Shown here one piece after another: positions 37,825-46,019 of a DNA stretch of 64,000 bases. The notes beneath the pieces are model-generated. The model was not told the origin of the DNA. It searched no databases and worked only from the letters and a program-made list of their open reading frames with translations. How positions within the stretch are numbered: the stretch's first letter is position 1; the number at the start of each line of letters is the position of its first letter. The position numbers and the translations under genes are program-made. This stretch comes from Kriegella sp963975415 (GTDB lineage Bacteria > Bacteroidota > Bacteroidia > Flavobacteriales > Flavobacteriaceae), in the NCBI RefSeq assembly GCF_963975415.1, contig NZ_CAXBGN010000012.1, positions 80,869-144,868 of the forward strand. Direction: 5' to 3'.

Positions 37825-37836
37825 ATAAAACATTGA

Positions 37837-37879
37837 TTAGGACACCATGTCGTAATTCGTAAAGTTCAAACAAAAGATA
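37837..37879 (+). repeat. First copy of the 45-nt spacer repeat
   Basis: TTAGGACACCATGTCGTAAT... follows hsdR by 12 nt. The rest of 37825-38068 has no gene; after the repeat one frame stays open for about 20 further codons (QLGWPRAMLLNQLEKAG) and may be a gene remnant. Confidence 0.75.
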
Positions 37880-38068
37880 GAAAACAGCTGGGCTGGCCCA
37901 GAGCTATGTTGCTTAATCAGTTGGAGAAAGCGGGTTGTTCAATCTGACAAAGCTCAACAATCACAACCAGTATCGTGCGAAATCGAAAACTCATATTTTT
38001 GAGTGAATGTAGCCCAGCGGAAAGAAGGAAAATACATATGAACCGGAGTTTTGGAAACCTAATGGCGT

Positions 38069-38686
38069 TTATTCTGCTACTTTGTTCTTTACTAAGATTG
38101 CAATATGCTTATCGAGCAAAGTCTTGCTCATCGTTATAATCTTGACATTTTCAACCCAAAAATCTTTATCGTCAGTAACTAAAAAATAGTCTTTCTTTTT
38201 GCAAAGGTTGTAGTAATAATAATCGTTAAAATCTAGACTTGTAGGTGGATTACTTAAAACATGCTTAAATTTAAATGAGGATCCAAATTCATCATTAATC
38301 AGGTCTATTGAAGCATTATAACTTTTCAAATCATCACATATCAGATTATAAGCAACTCTATAGTCTAATGAGGGTCTGTAAACATTTTTATAATAGGATG
38401 CATCAGGTTTAAATAAGGGTTGAGTCTTTTGGATTTTGCCCACATGCTTTTGATAATGGACTTCTCTTATTATTCTGTTAATGACTTCCGAAACAACTAG
38501 CGCTGGTACAACAATACGCGTTTTTGTATTCTTAATTATTTCAGCAAAAAGTTCCAGATAGGCTCTGTCTTTAAAAGACGAATTATTCTTTGGAGACAAT
38601 ATTTTTAGCCAAATATTGGCATCTAAAAAATAACTTTCCTGATTTTGTACTTGATGGGAGTTTGCCTTAAAGTAGGTATAAGACAT
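38069..38686 (-). CDS. PIN-domain nuclease of a three-gene HATPase-STAS-PIN cluster
   Basis: The 205-residue protein starts its fold with YFLDANIWLKIL (first PIN aspartate), then VVSEVINRIIREV (acidic residue), and ends with FLVTDDKDFWVENVKII (last aspartate pair), the layout of PIN RNases. PIN proteins cut RNA and are common toxins. It is the third gene of a minus-strand set, 2 nt after the STAS-like gene, so it is very likely co-translated with it. Confidence 0.8.
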   Translation of the reverse strand: MSYTYFKANSHQVQNQESYFLDANIWLKILSPKNNSSFKDRAYLELFAEIIKNTKTRIVVPALVVSEVINRIIREVHYQKHVGKIQKTQPLFKPDASYYKNVYRPSLDYRVAYNLICDDLKSYNASIDLINDEFGSSFKFKHVLSNPPTSLDFNDYYYYNLCKKKDYFLVTDDKDFWVENVKIITMSKTLLDKHIAILVKNKVAE

Positions 38687-38688
38687 AT

Positions 38689-39012
38689 TTACATTGAAAG
38701 AAGTGCGTTATCCACAAGGTTATCGTAATCATCGCCTAATAAGGCGTTTTCAATTATGTCATCTACTTTGTGAGCAAACATTTCTTTTCCTTCTGGATAC
38801 TCAAATTGAAGCTCATGAATAGTTTTACTATTCATGGTTGCAAATCTACCTATGCTTTCATTTAAAAATAAAGTTGAAATAAGCCTAACACCCGCAAATG
38901 AAATAGTAATTTCAGAAGGTTTTTTTGTTTTAATAACCTCAAAAAGTGCAACACCATCCGTAAGGTTAGTTGCTAAATCTGATTTTATAATATCTAAAAC
39001 GCTGATATTCAT
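38689..39012 (-). CDS. STAS-like DUF4325 protein
   Basis: The 107-residue protein has TDGVALFEVI followed by EITISFAGVRLISTLFLNESIGR, the signature of the STAS-like DUF4325 family. STAS domains often act as partners of GHKL ATPases, as in anti-anti-sigma switches. Here an ATPase gene lies 50 nt upstream in the same direction and a PIN nuclease gene 2 nt downstream. Confidence 0.82.
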   Translation of the reverse strand: MNISVLDIIKSDLATNLTDGVALFEVIKTKKPSEITISFAGVRLISTLFLNESIGRFATMNSKTIHELQFEYPEGKEMFAHKVDDIIENALLGDDYDNLVDNALLSM

Positions 39013-39062
39013 GGATTAAATAGAATTAACACCCCTTTATAAGGGATTGCAAATATACTTAA

Positions 39063-39902
39063 CTAACGCTTGAAAAACAAGTTTAATATAGACCCTGTAT
39101 AAGGATTTGGAAAATTGAACTTTTTCAACACTGCATTTTCCAAGTCTAAACTCCAAAAAGTATCACCAGATATAATTTGGATATTGCCATTAGTTCTGTT
39201 AAAATATGAATTTAAGTCAAATAAACCTAATCCGCCGGGGGCTCCTTCTCTTGTAGTGTTTCTTTTTTCTAGTGCCCATTTTATAGCATCATAACTATTA
39301 TTTACTTCTCCTTTTGTCTTAACTTCAATAGCTGGAAGAAAACCAACGCCTAAATCTACCATTGAGAAAGCTAAAAACCCCTGCTTCGGATAATACTGCC
39401 CACATACATAAAAAGGTTCCGTTGATTTTGAGTGTTCTTGGATATTACAATAAACCTCAATTAAAGATTGCATTATACTGTCTTTTTCTTCAACCTCTAG
39501 ACTTGGCATTCCCCGATGATCAAATAGTTCATTTTCAACGTAATCAACGAAACTAGCTTTATCATTTAGGTCAAAACTTCTAAATGAAACCGTGGATTCC
39601 TGTAAATCATGTATAGCATCTTCTGATCTAAGAAAACCATTTCTAAATAAAACATTAAAATGTTCTTCTAAAAACTTCAAGTCAGTTGAAAAATCTAAGT
39701 TATTCTCTTTTTTTAGTTTGGCTAAAATACTACCAAACAAAGCGCTTAAATTAGCATCAAACCAATCTAAATGGTAAAAATCTATGTAGATAGTTTCATT
39801 ATAATACTGTGAAGCTTCTTTGTGAAAATCAAATAACTTTTTAATCCCTGAAAAGTTTGTACTCACGTTGTGCTTTATGCATAATACTATTTTACCTTCC
39901 AT
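39063..39902 (-). CDS. GHKL/HATPase protein with STAS-like N-terminus
   Basis: The first about 100 residues resemble a STAS-like half (IYIDFYHLDWFDANLSALFGS). The C-terminal half has the GHKL boxes: N box SLIEVYCNIQEHS, G1 box MVDLGVGF, and G2 box GAPGGLGLFDL. There is no histidine-kinase dimerisation domain or membrane helix. The combination suggests a cytoplasmic ATP-dependent switch similar in logic to RsbW-type kinases. It leads an operon with a STAS-like protein and a PIN nuclease. Confidence 0.8.
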   Translation of the reverse strand: MEGKIVLCIKHNVSTNFSGIKKLFDFHKEASQYYNETIYIDFYHLDWFDANLSALFGSILAKLKKENNLDFSTDLKFLEEHFNVLFRNGFLRSEDAIHDLQESTVSFRSFDLNDKASFVDYVENELFDHRGMPSLEVEEKDSIMQSLIEVYCNIQEHSKSTEPFYVCGQYYPKQGFLAFSMVDLGVGFLPAIEVKTKGEVNNSYDAIKWALEKRNTTREGAPGGLGLFDLNSYFNRTNGNIQIISGDTFWSLDLENAVLKKFNFPNPYTGSILNLFFKR

Positions 39903-40070
39903 AAATTTTATCTAAGGACAATCCTTTTTTTATTTAACCATCAACCTCGTTTATAAAGGTTTTGAGAAATCCATGATTTTTATAGGAACCCGATTGCTAA
40001 TAGACTCACACTACAAAACACTAAGTTATTTTTGTAACGTATCAAGATGTAGTTTATATCCATTATACTT

Positions 40071-40195
40071 TTTAGAAGTTTGTTAATAGTAAAATCGAAA
40101 GTTACGAAACCAACATTGAATTTTTGTTATTACCTCAAGAATTTGAAATTATAGATAGTATTAATTTTTTTTCAAAAACAAATATCCTACTCTAA
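40071..40195 (+). pseudogene. Possible gene remnant
   Basis: A stop-bounded frame without a start codon reads FVNSKIESYETNIEFLLL followed by PQEFEIIDSINFF before a TAA. The composition looks coding, but it is too short to assign. It lies in the 39903-40375 gap, which otherwise has only the hairpin at 40301. Confidence 0.3.
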
Positions 40196-40300
40196 GCGGC
40201 TCTTTAAAAGCAAAGGTCTCTTCTTCCTAGGTTTTTATTCAAAAAAGAGATTCCAATAGTTGATGTGTTAAAACCAACTTGGAGATGATAATAGTGATTG

Positions 40301-40332
40301 ACTCTTTACAAATAGCACCTTTTGTAAAGAGT
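40301..40332. terminator. Orphan hairpin, terminator-like
   Basis: A perfect 12-bp stem, ACTCTTTACAAA/TTTGTAAAGAGT, with an 8-nt loop is followed by TTATTGTTTT. No plus-strand gene lies upstream within 2 kb, so it may end a small RNA or a lost gene. Confidence 0.55.
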
Positions 40333-40375
40333 TTATTGTTTTAGGTGATTTTTAGTATATTACTTAAAGGTTTAG

Positions 40376-40684
40376 ATAAAGGATAAGTTAGGACACCACG
40401 TCGTTAATCATAACCATCAAATTAAAGAATGGAAAACTTAAAGAAAGAACAAATTCGATTAAAGGAATACGGCGAATCAGTTTTCGAGGATAAAACTAAC
40501 TTTGAAAAGTGGTTAAAGACAAAGTCAAAAGCCTTGGGCGGGATAACCCCTGAATCACTTTTAAAGAGTGCAAGAGGCGTACAGAAGGTTATGTATGCTT
40601 TAGGAAGAATTGAACACGGTATCTTGGCTTAAAGTTCAAATAAAGCAAGAGTTAGGACACCATGTCGTAATTCGTAAAGTTCAA
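40376..40684 (+). repeat. Antitoxin-domain cassette, copy 1
   Basis: This unit of about 308 nt (spacer-repeat variant, 67-codon gene, spacer repeat) recurs at 51921-52227 and 59973-60279. The distance between the two TTAGG landmarks that flank the gene is exactly 264 nt in all three. Copies 1 and 3 are identical over the gene. Confidence 0.9.
40429..40632 (+). CDS. Solitary MbcA/ParS/Xre toxin-binding-domain (DUF2384-like) protein, copy 1
   Basis: The 67-residue protein carries FEDKTNFEKWLKTKSKALGG, then ITPESLL and ALGRIEHGI, which is the C-terminal toxin-binding domain of antitoxins that pair with RES or other toxins. The usual N-terminal helix-turn-helix is absent and no RES toxin gene is next to it. 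The start codon overlaps the 3' end of a short open frame formed by the leader repeat (ending GHHVVNHNHQIKEWKT). It may be a free-standing immunity or antidote protein. Confidence 0.75.
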   Translation: MENLKKEQIRLKEYGESVFEDKTNFEKWLKTKSKALGGITPESLLKSARGVQKVMYALGRIEHGILA

Positions 40685-40696
40685 ATAAAGGATTAT
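40652..40696 (+). repeat. 45-nt spacer repeat
   Basis: This is a consensus copy. In the frame starting TTA it reads LGHHVVIRKVQIKD, and the same frame stays open for another 23 codons into the cassette leader. Confidence 0.85.
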
Positions 40697-40821
40697 TTAA
40701 TATCCTTGGTTACATACTTTTCTATTAATTCTTACCTTGAACTTTATAAAAGATATATATAACCTATATCTCATACTGGCAGGATAAATAACATATGTTA
40801 TTTATTTAATTGTTGCCAGTA
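40676..40821 (+). repeat. Cassette leader, copy 1
   Basis: These 146 nt start AAAGTTCAAATAAAGGATTA and end ATTTAATTGTTG|CCAGTA. A second copy (61683-61834) is identical for its first 50 or so nt and closely similar to the final TTTAATTGTTG, after which the two lead into unrelated genes. It contains an inner inverted repeat AAAGTTCAA/TTGAACTTT and the palindrome AATAACATATGTTATT. Shorter relatives are at 41691, 44665 and 52270. Confidence 0.8.
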
Positions 40822-40841
40822 ATATAAACCAACATCCGTAA

Positions 40842-41528
40842 ATGCAGAAATTTTTTAATATAATAATTATAATCTTTTCAATAATCCTCTGTCTGTTGTC
40901 ATTAATAGCATTTCTATTTATTCATTTAGATTTAGCCAAAAGAGAGTTTCAAATTGACCTTCAAGGAATAAATAATTATTTTGAATCACTAACTCAATTT
41001 AAAGAACTTTTTGCAGGAACAATAACACTAATACTTGCATATTATGGATTGCAAAGGTTAAAAATGGCTGAAAAAGCAAATAGAGATAAAGTTAAGTTTG
41101 ACCGATTTGCTGATTGGAAAAGCATAACTGAATTGAGAATGAATGATTTAAGAGAAAAAAATAAACTTTTTGTTAGAGAATTTAGCAGATTGCGTTATAA
41201 CCTTTATAATGACATATATGAAAACAATATGTCGATAAATAATAAAGCAGAACTGGACTCAATTTATGACAAACATTTTCAGGATATCACACGGACTTTT
41301 GAGGAAAGTAACGAAAATTACAGAAATATGGGTGGTGTCTATCGAAATGAAAATTCCACTTATTTTTTTGACGATTTTTACTTCGTTTTTATTGGATGTG
41401 TAGATAATTTTTATTTTCAAATTTATCAAGACATTCGGAATAAATATATGGCAAGTTTAGACCCAGAAAGATTGATAGGAGAAGAATTGCACGACAGAGC
41501 CTATACTCGACACACAGGAATAATATAA
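40842..41528 (+). CDS. Cassette gene: two-helix membrane protein of unknown function
   Basis: The 228-residue protein has two N-terminal membrane helices (FFNIIIIIFSIILCLLSLIA; LFAGTITLILAYYGLQRL) and a cytoplasmic helical domain. No family is recognised. It is enclosed between TTGTTGCCAGTA (40810) and the exact complement TACTGGCAACAA (41532), and is followed by an attC-like palindrome, so it reads as a single-gene cassette. Base composition is very AT-rich. Confidence 0.75.
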   Translation: MQKFFNIIIIIFSIILCLLSLIAFLFIHLDLAKREFQIDLQGINNYFESLTQFKELFAGTITLILAYYGLQRLKMAEKANRDKVKFDRFADWKSITELRMNDLREKNKLFVREFSRLRYNLYNDIYENNMSINNKAELDSIYDKHFQDITRTFEESNENYRNMGGVYRNENSTYFFDDFYFVFIGCVDNFYFQIYQDIRNKYMASLDPERLIGEELHDRAYTRHTGII

Positions 41529-41531
41529 ATA

Positions 41532-41690
41532 CTACTGGCAACAATTTACTGAGAATCAAACTTAAGACGTGTATAATTCATTACTAGTTATAGCCTACTT
41601 ACGAAAGTCCTCGCGGACTTTCTATCTCTAATTTATTTGCTAACTTTATTGTTTTAACACGCAACGAAATCATACACAAAACCGTTATCA
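41532..41690 (+). other. attC-like site 1
   Basis: It starts with TACTGGCAAC, the complement of the first bases of the same cassette (GTTGCCAGTA), and ends with GTTATCA. Between them are imperfect inverted arms (GTGTATAATTC against GAAATCATACAC) and an inner hairpin GAAAGTCC/GGACTTTC. Inverse core, arms, and core in this order are the layout of an integron attC site, about 159 nt long. The core is GTTRYCA rather than GTTRRRY. Confidence 0.65.
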
Positions 41691-41815
41691 AAGTTCAAAT
41701 AAAGGATTGTTTAGAATAGGTAAATACGCGCTTTTCTAATATTTCTTAACTTGAGGATATAAAAGATGTATGCACTATGACCCTAATTTGCAAGTAATTT
41801 GAAAACCAGCCAATA

Positions 41816-42556
41816 ATGTCAGTAAGTAGCTATCAAAATAAAGTAAACCAAACAAATTCTCATATTGCCGATTTAATGAAAAGGCAGGTTACTGAAAGGA
41901 AAAAAGAAGTTGATTTGAATTCTAAAATCAATGATTTATCTAAAAAAGCTTTTTCATTAAAAAACCTTGCTACATTTCAAAGCTATCAAAGACAAATAGA
42001 TACTAAATCTAAAGAATTAATTCGTGTAAGTGCTAAAGTTGCCGACTTTGAAAAAAAGCTGGCCGATAAACGAAAAGAGTTGTCCCGAAATCAGGATTCT
42101 TTGACAAAAGCCATAGATACTGCAACTAAAAAGAGACAAAGTAAGGAACTGAATTTTTTAAAGGAAAAAGAGAAAATTAATCGTTCAGAATTGAGCAATA
42201 TTCGGAATCTAAACTCTGAAATTCTACGCCAGCAAAATATATTTGAAAATTACCAAGTTCCAGAAAATCTATTAACGGATGACGATGTTGACTACTCTCT
42301 AAAGGAACTCACAGAACTTCACGACCGAATTAACTCTGTGTTGGAGAAACTTGAAAAACTTGGTTATGGACAAGAAATAATATTTGATGAAATTGAGGAA
42401 CTAAAATCAAAAAGTAAAAAAATTAGTAAAAAAGATTTGAAAATGATGCTTATCGGGAAGATTGTAAGTTTTGGAATGGGAAAAATCGACACGGATTTAG
42501 CTGCTCAAATATTTGAAGAAATTACGAGTGTGGATTTAACTAAACTAGGGGCTTAA
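41816..42556 (+). CDS. Cassette gene: coiled-coil protein resembling stalks of TIR-type proteins
   Basis: The 246-residue protein opens SVSSYQNKVNQTNSHIADL and is a long charged coiled coil to about residue 145. A small helical domain follows (LHDRINSVLEKLEKLGYGQE...LMLIGKIVSFGMGKI-like). From memory, this N-terminal coiled coil occurs upstream of TIR domains in predicted defence effectors; here no TIR domain is present. The end of the leader copy (41691-41770) lies just upstream. Function is unknown. Confidence 0.65.
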   Translation: MSVSSYQNKVNQTNSHIADLMKRQVTERKKEVDLNSKINDLSKKAFSLKNLATFQSYQRQIDTKSKELIRVSAKVADFEKKLADKRKELSRNQDSLTKAIDTATKKRQSKELNFLKEKEKINRSELSNIRNLNSEILRQQNIFENYQVPENLLTDDDVDYSLKELTELHDRINSVLEKLEKLGYGQEIIFDEIEELKSKSKKISKKDLKMMLIGKIVSFGMGKIDTDLAAQIFEEITSVDLTKLGA

Positions 42557-42615
42557 TCACACAACTATTCGTACCGAGTTATGGTGAAGGTTCAAATTAA
42601 GGATAGCTAATTCCA

Positions 42616-43113
42616 TTATTGTAAAATTTCCCCTCGTATAAAGCCTTTAAACTGCCCATCGGAAATTGTAAGTGTACTATCTTTTATTTCAGGATTAGCT
42701 AGCATAGTCGCTCTTAGGGGCATTTTAAAACCACCTTCAATATATCTGTTTCCTTCCTCATAAGTTGAGATGGTAAATATACCATTTGAGCCATCTTCAA
42801 TGGCGTATTGACTTATCAAAACATCACCGCCCAAAGTATTGTAGTAAATACCATCGAGGTCATTCAAGATATAGGATCCGATCCCGTCAAATTTTATTTT
42901 GGCGACCAATACACCATTATCCAGACCGTTCCCGACCGCTAAAAAGATAAGTGTGTCACTAGCAGTCAAAACGATTTCGGTGGATCCTTGCCATGTAATA
43001 TCGGCTCTTTGGGCAATGAAATAGTTATTCGGAAAAGAAGGTTCCCCATCATCGTTTTTGTTGCAGGCCAAGAATAAGACGAATATTAAAAGCAAGACGG
43101 ATTTAGTTTGCAT
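42616..43113 (-). CDS. Lipoprotein of unknown function
   Basis: The 165-residue protein has an SPII leader (SVLLLIFVLFLACNKN, cysteine near residue 17) and a beta-rich body with GIGSYILNDLDGIYYN and RYIEGGFKMPLRAT, typical of small exported flavobacterial proteins. No enzyme motif is seen. It runs against its neighbours on both sides. Confidence 0.7.
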   Translation of the reverse strand: MQTKSVLLLIFVLFLACNKNDDGEPSFPNNYFIAQRADITWQGSTEIVLTASDTLIFLAVGNGLDNGVLVAKIKFDGIGSYILNDLDGIYYNTLGGDVLISQYAIEDGSNGIFTISTYEEGNRYIEGGFKMPLRATMLANPEIKDSTLTISDGQFKGFIRGEILQ

Positions 43114-43327
43114 AAAAGGTATTTTAGAAGAGATGTCAATTATTGAAAACGTTGCGTTACCAATTTAAAAAATAGACTCAAAGGTCATTTGTAACAAAAA
43201 GCTTTAAATAAAAAACCGCCTTCCCATGCTTGACGAAATTTCGTAAATTTAGAAGGAAAAAGTTCAAATAAACGCTGAGTTGTAATAACCTGTCATAAAC
43301 AGTGAAATATTATAAGACGATAACGAA

Positions 43328-44635
43328 ATGGAAAACCAATGCCTTAGACTAATTTTTAGAATTGTATTATTCACCTTTGTCACCTTGAATTCTATAAGTT
43401 GCAAAAAGAAAACCGAAAAAAATATTATTAATGAAAGTTCACTGGTCATAGGGCAAGTGGATAGTATATATTCAAATGTTTTGGGCGAGTCTAGGGAAAT
43501 ATGGATTTATATTCCTGAAAGCGCAAAAGAGAAATCAAATGAAGCAGCTAAGTACCCAGTACTATATTTGTTAGATGGACCTTCTCATTTCAAGTCTTTA
43601 GCTGGCATGGTAGATCAATTAAGTCTCGCCAGTGGAAATATGGTTGTACCGGAAATGATAGTAGTAGGAATAGCCAATACTAATAGGACACTGGATTTAA
43701 CACCATCACAGGTCGATATCGACTTTATTTCGGGTGATAGTATTCCATATATCTCGGGCGGAGGAAACAATTTTCTTGATTTTGTTGAAGAAGAATTAAT
43801 ACCACACATGGAAAAGGCATACCCGGCATCTGGCTATAGAACTTTTGTCGGTCATTCTTTTGGAGGCTTAAGCGTTATCAATGCCCTTGTGACCAGACCT
43901 GAGCTTTTTAGTAATTATGTAGCAATCGATCCAAGTTTATGGTGGGATAACAGAGGGTTTCTTAATTTTGCCGATTCGTTATTGACAAAGAATAGGTTTG
44001 AAAACAAGAGCCTTTTTATTGGTGTCGCAAATACATTGGAAGAAGGCATGGACATTGAAAGTGTCCAAAGTGATACCGTTCCCGACACATATTACACTAT
44101 ACAGATGAAGTCGATAATGAAATTTGTAAAATCCCTTGAGTCCAAGGAATACAATAATTTATTATTTAAATGGGAATACTATCCGGATGATGACCATGGT
44201 AGTGTTCCACTTATTACGGAGTACGATGCACTACGTTTTCTTTTTCCTTGGTACAGGCTTGATGGTGTTAATGATTTATATTCCCAAAATTCGACAATGT
44301 CCACCGACGATATTTTAAAAATGATCAATTCACATTATGAGAATATTTCAAATAAATTTGGTTACAAGATTATCCCATCTGAACAGTTTATTAATAATAT
44401 GGGATATGGATTCATGAACAACGATATGAATGAAAAATCGTTTGCATTATTTAATTTGAACATACAGAATTATCCTAGAAGTTCTAATGTGTACGATTCA
44501 ATGGGGGATTGCTTTTTAGCCAAACAAGACTCTACTCAAGCACTAAAATATTTTACCAAGGCATTACAGGTAGGCAAAAATGATTTTTCTCAAGAAAAAA
44601 TAGATATGCTAAAAAGTAAATTAAAAGCCGAATAG
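43328..44635 (+). CDS. Alpha/beta-hydrolase (esterase D-like) lipoprotein with C-terminal TPR
   Basis: The 435-residue protein has an SPII leader ending SISC (cysteine 25). The esterase fold begins REIWIYIPESAKE...YPVLYLLDGP. The nucleophile elbow is GHSFGG near residue 175, and the late histidine is in DDDHGSVPL. The final about 90 residues form a TPR-like tail (VYDSMGDCFLAKQDSTQALKY). Relatives hydrolyse siderophore or acyl esters in the periplasm. The exact substrate is unknown. Confidence 0.85.
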   Translation: MENQCLRLIFRIVLFTFVTLNSISCKKKTEKNIINESSLVIGQVDSIYSNVLGESREIWIYIPESAKEKSNEAAKYPVLYLLDGPSHFKSLAGMVDQLSLASGNMVVPEMIVVGIANTNRTLDLTPSQVDIDFISGDSIPYISGGGNNFLDFVEEELIPHMEKAYPASGYRTFVGHSFGGLSVINALVTRPELFSNYVAIDPSLWWDNRGFLNFADSLLTKNRFENKSLFIGVANTLEEGMDIESVQSDTVPDTYYTIQMKSIMKFVKSLESKEYNNLLFKWEYYPDDDHGSVPLITEYDALRFLFPWYRLDGVNDLYSQNSTMSTDDILKMINSHYENISNKFGYKIIPSEQFINNMGYGFMNNDMNEKSFALFNLNIQNYPRSSNVYDSMGDCFLAKQDSTQALKYFTKALQVGKNDFSQEKIDMLKSKLKAE

Positions 44636-44746
44636 TACTTTGAGTTAAAATCAATTACAGTAAAAGTTTAATTAAACGATTATTTAATGTCCTCGGGTAC
44701 ATACTTTTCTGTTAACTTCAACTTTATAAATAAATTAGACCTACAA

Positions 44747-45370
44747 TTATTCACTAAGCAAGTAAATTAGGTTACCTATTGCGACTACTCCCGTTAGAAA
44801 TCCTAGAATCAGATCCATTCTCGAAGCGATGAAACTTAATTTATACTCAATTTTCTGGGCCAAGATTGCATATAGTGTATATAAGGTAAAAGAGCCTATT
44901 GTAGAACCTATAGAAAAGTAAAGTGCGTTTGAAAAATTATATTCGAAATAATCGATCCCAATTAACAATGATATAAAGGAAAAGTAAAACGGAATCGCCA
45001 TCATATTCAATGACGACATAAAAATTCCGTAAAAATAAGATTTAGATTTAGGAATTTCTTTATCCTCTACTTTTTCTTTTGAAGTAAAATGGACTCTAAA
45101 AAAATTAATGGATAAGAGAAACAGAATACCTGTTCCTATTTGTTGAATTAAGGTAATATACTCTGAATTCTTCATCAAAACATTAGCAAAATAGGCACCT
45201 AAGTTCGCTTGAAAAAACAAAACGGTAGCATACCCTGCAATTATGTAGAGTGTAGCTTTAACACCATTTCTTAAGCTATACTTCACCACTGTTAAATTTA
45301 GAAAACTAGGGGTAATACTACCCAAAGAGGCAATGCAAAAACCTAATAGCACGCAAATAAGGAAATTCAT
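44747..45370 (-). CDS. LysE/RhtB-family transporter
   Basis: The 207-residue protein has about six membrane helices and starts FLICVLLGFCIASLGSITPSFLNL, with the conserved small-residue/proline segment of LysE exporters near the N-terminus. The family exports amino acids and related small molecules. It lies next to a degraded umuC-like fragment. Confidence 0.78.
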   Translation of the reverse strand: MNFLICVLLGFCIASLGSITPSFLNLTVVKYSLRNGVKATLYIIAGYATVLFFQANLGAYFANVLMKNSEYITLIQQIGTGILFLLSINFFRVHFTSKEKVEDKEIPKSKSYFYGIFMSSLNMMAIPFYFSFISLLIGIDYFEYNFSNALYFSIGSTIGSFTLYTLYAILAQKIEYKLSFIASRMDLILGFLTGVVAIGNLIYLLSE

Positions 45371-45408
45371 AATATCATATTAAATAACAAATAAATGCAT
45401 AAACTACT

Positions 45409-45693
45409 TTATGCGTTAATACGTTTCCTCTTATTTGTAACTCTTAAAAAATACGGCCTTTTCTGGTCACTATCGACCACATAGACATTGTTGTTTTTCG
45501 GGATTTTCTTAGCGAACTTATTAGCCAACTTCGATAACGATTTTGTTTTGGCAATACCTACTCCCACGGGTATTCCCGTATTTTTGAACAGCCCATTATC
45601 CTTTAATGCGCATTCATAGCGCTGCTTCCCTATCTCCTTCAAAAGAGCTTTTATGGAAGTGATATCACAATTTCTAAAAACTGTTTTGGACAT
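45409..45693 (-). pseudogene. UmuC-like Y-family polymerase fragment
   Basis: The 94-codon frame holds NTGIPVGVGIAKTKSLSKLANKFAKK, the core palm/fingers segment of UmuC-type DNA polymerase V. It lacks the catalytic N-terminus and the thumb and little-finger domains. The N-terminal 35 residues do not match the family cleanly. It is a remnant, not a working polymerase. Confidence 0.75.
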
Positions 45694-45769
45694 TGTCCAA
45701 ATTTCAGGATATATTCCAAATAAAGTAACTCATTTTCGAAAATATTATTAACAATGGAGCAGAAAAATA

Positions 45770-45850
45770 AAAACCACCTCAAGGCGAGATGGTTAATAAA
45801 ATTCAACTAGTAACCCTCCAAACTCGTTGAAAAAATTCAAAAACTTATTT
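45770..45850 (-). ncRNA. Possible minus-strand small RNA with terminator
   Basis: Read on the minus strand, AACCATCTC/GAGGTGGTT (hairpin 45772-45794, one mismatch) is followed by TTTTTATTTTT, an intrinsic terminator. A 5' hairpin TTCAAC/GTTGAA precedes it. No minus-strand gene lies upstream, so a short RNA is likely. The rest of 45694-46004 has no gene. Confidence 0.45.
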
Positions 45851-46019
45851 GATAATGTAAAAGTACAGGTCGTAAATAATAATAGGAAGTAAATTTTTAA
45901 CACTATCAAGAATTTCCTGACGCTTATTCAATCAGGCTAATTATAAACCAATTAGAGTCATCAAGCTTCAGGTGACTTTCATAAATTAATCCAAATCTAA
46001 CTTTATGACTTTTCTATTC

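Noticed and set aside
42557..42600. A short attC-like site after the coiled-coil gene (CACACAAC ... GTTATGG)
   Set aside because: It is only about 30 nt long, has no pairing arms, and the cassette start (GTTATCA at 41684) is not complementary to its first bases.
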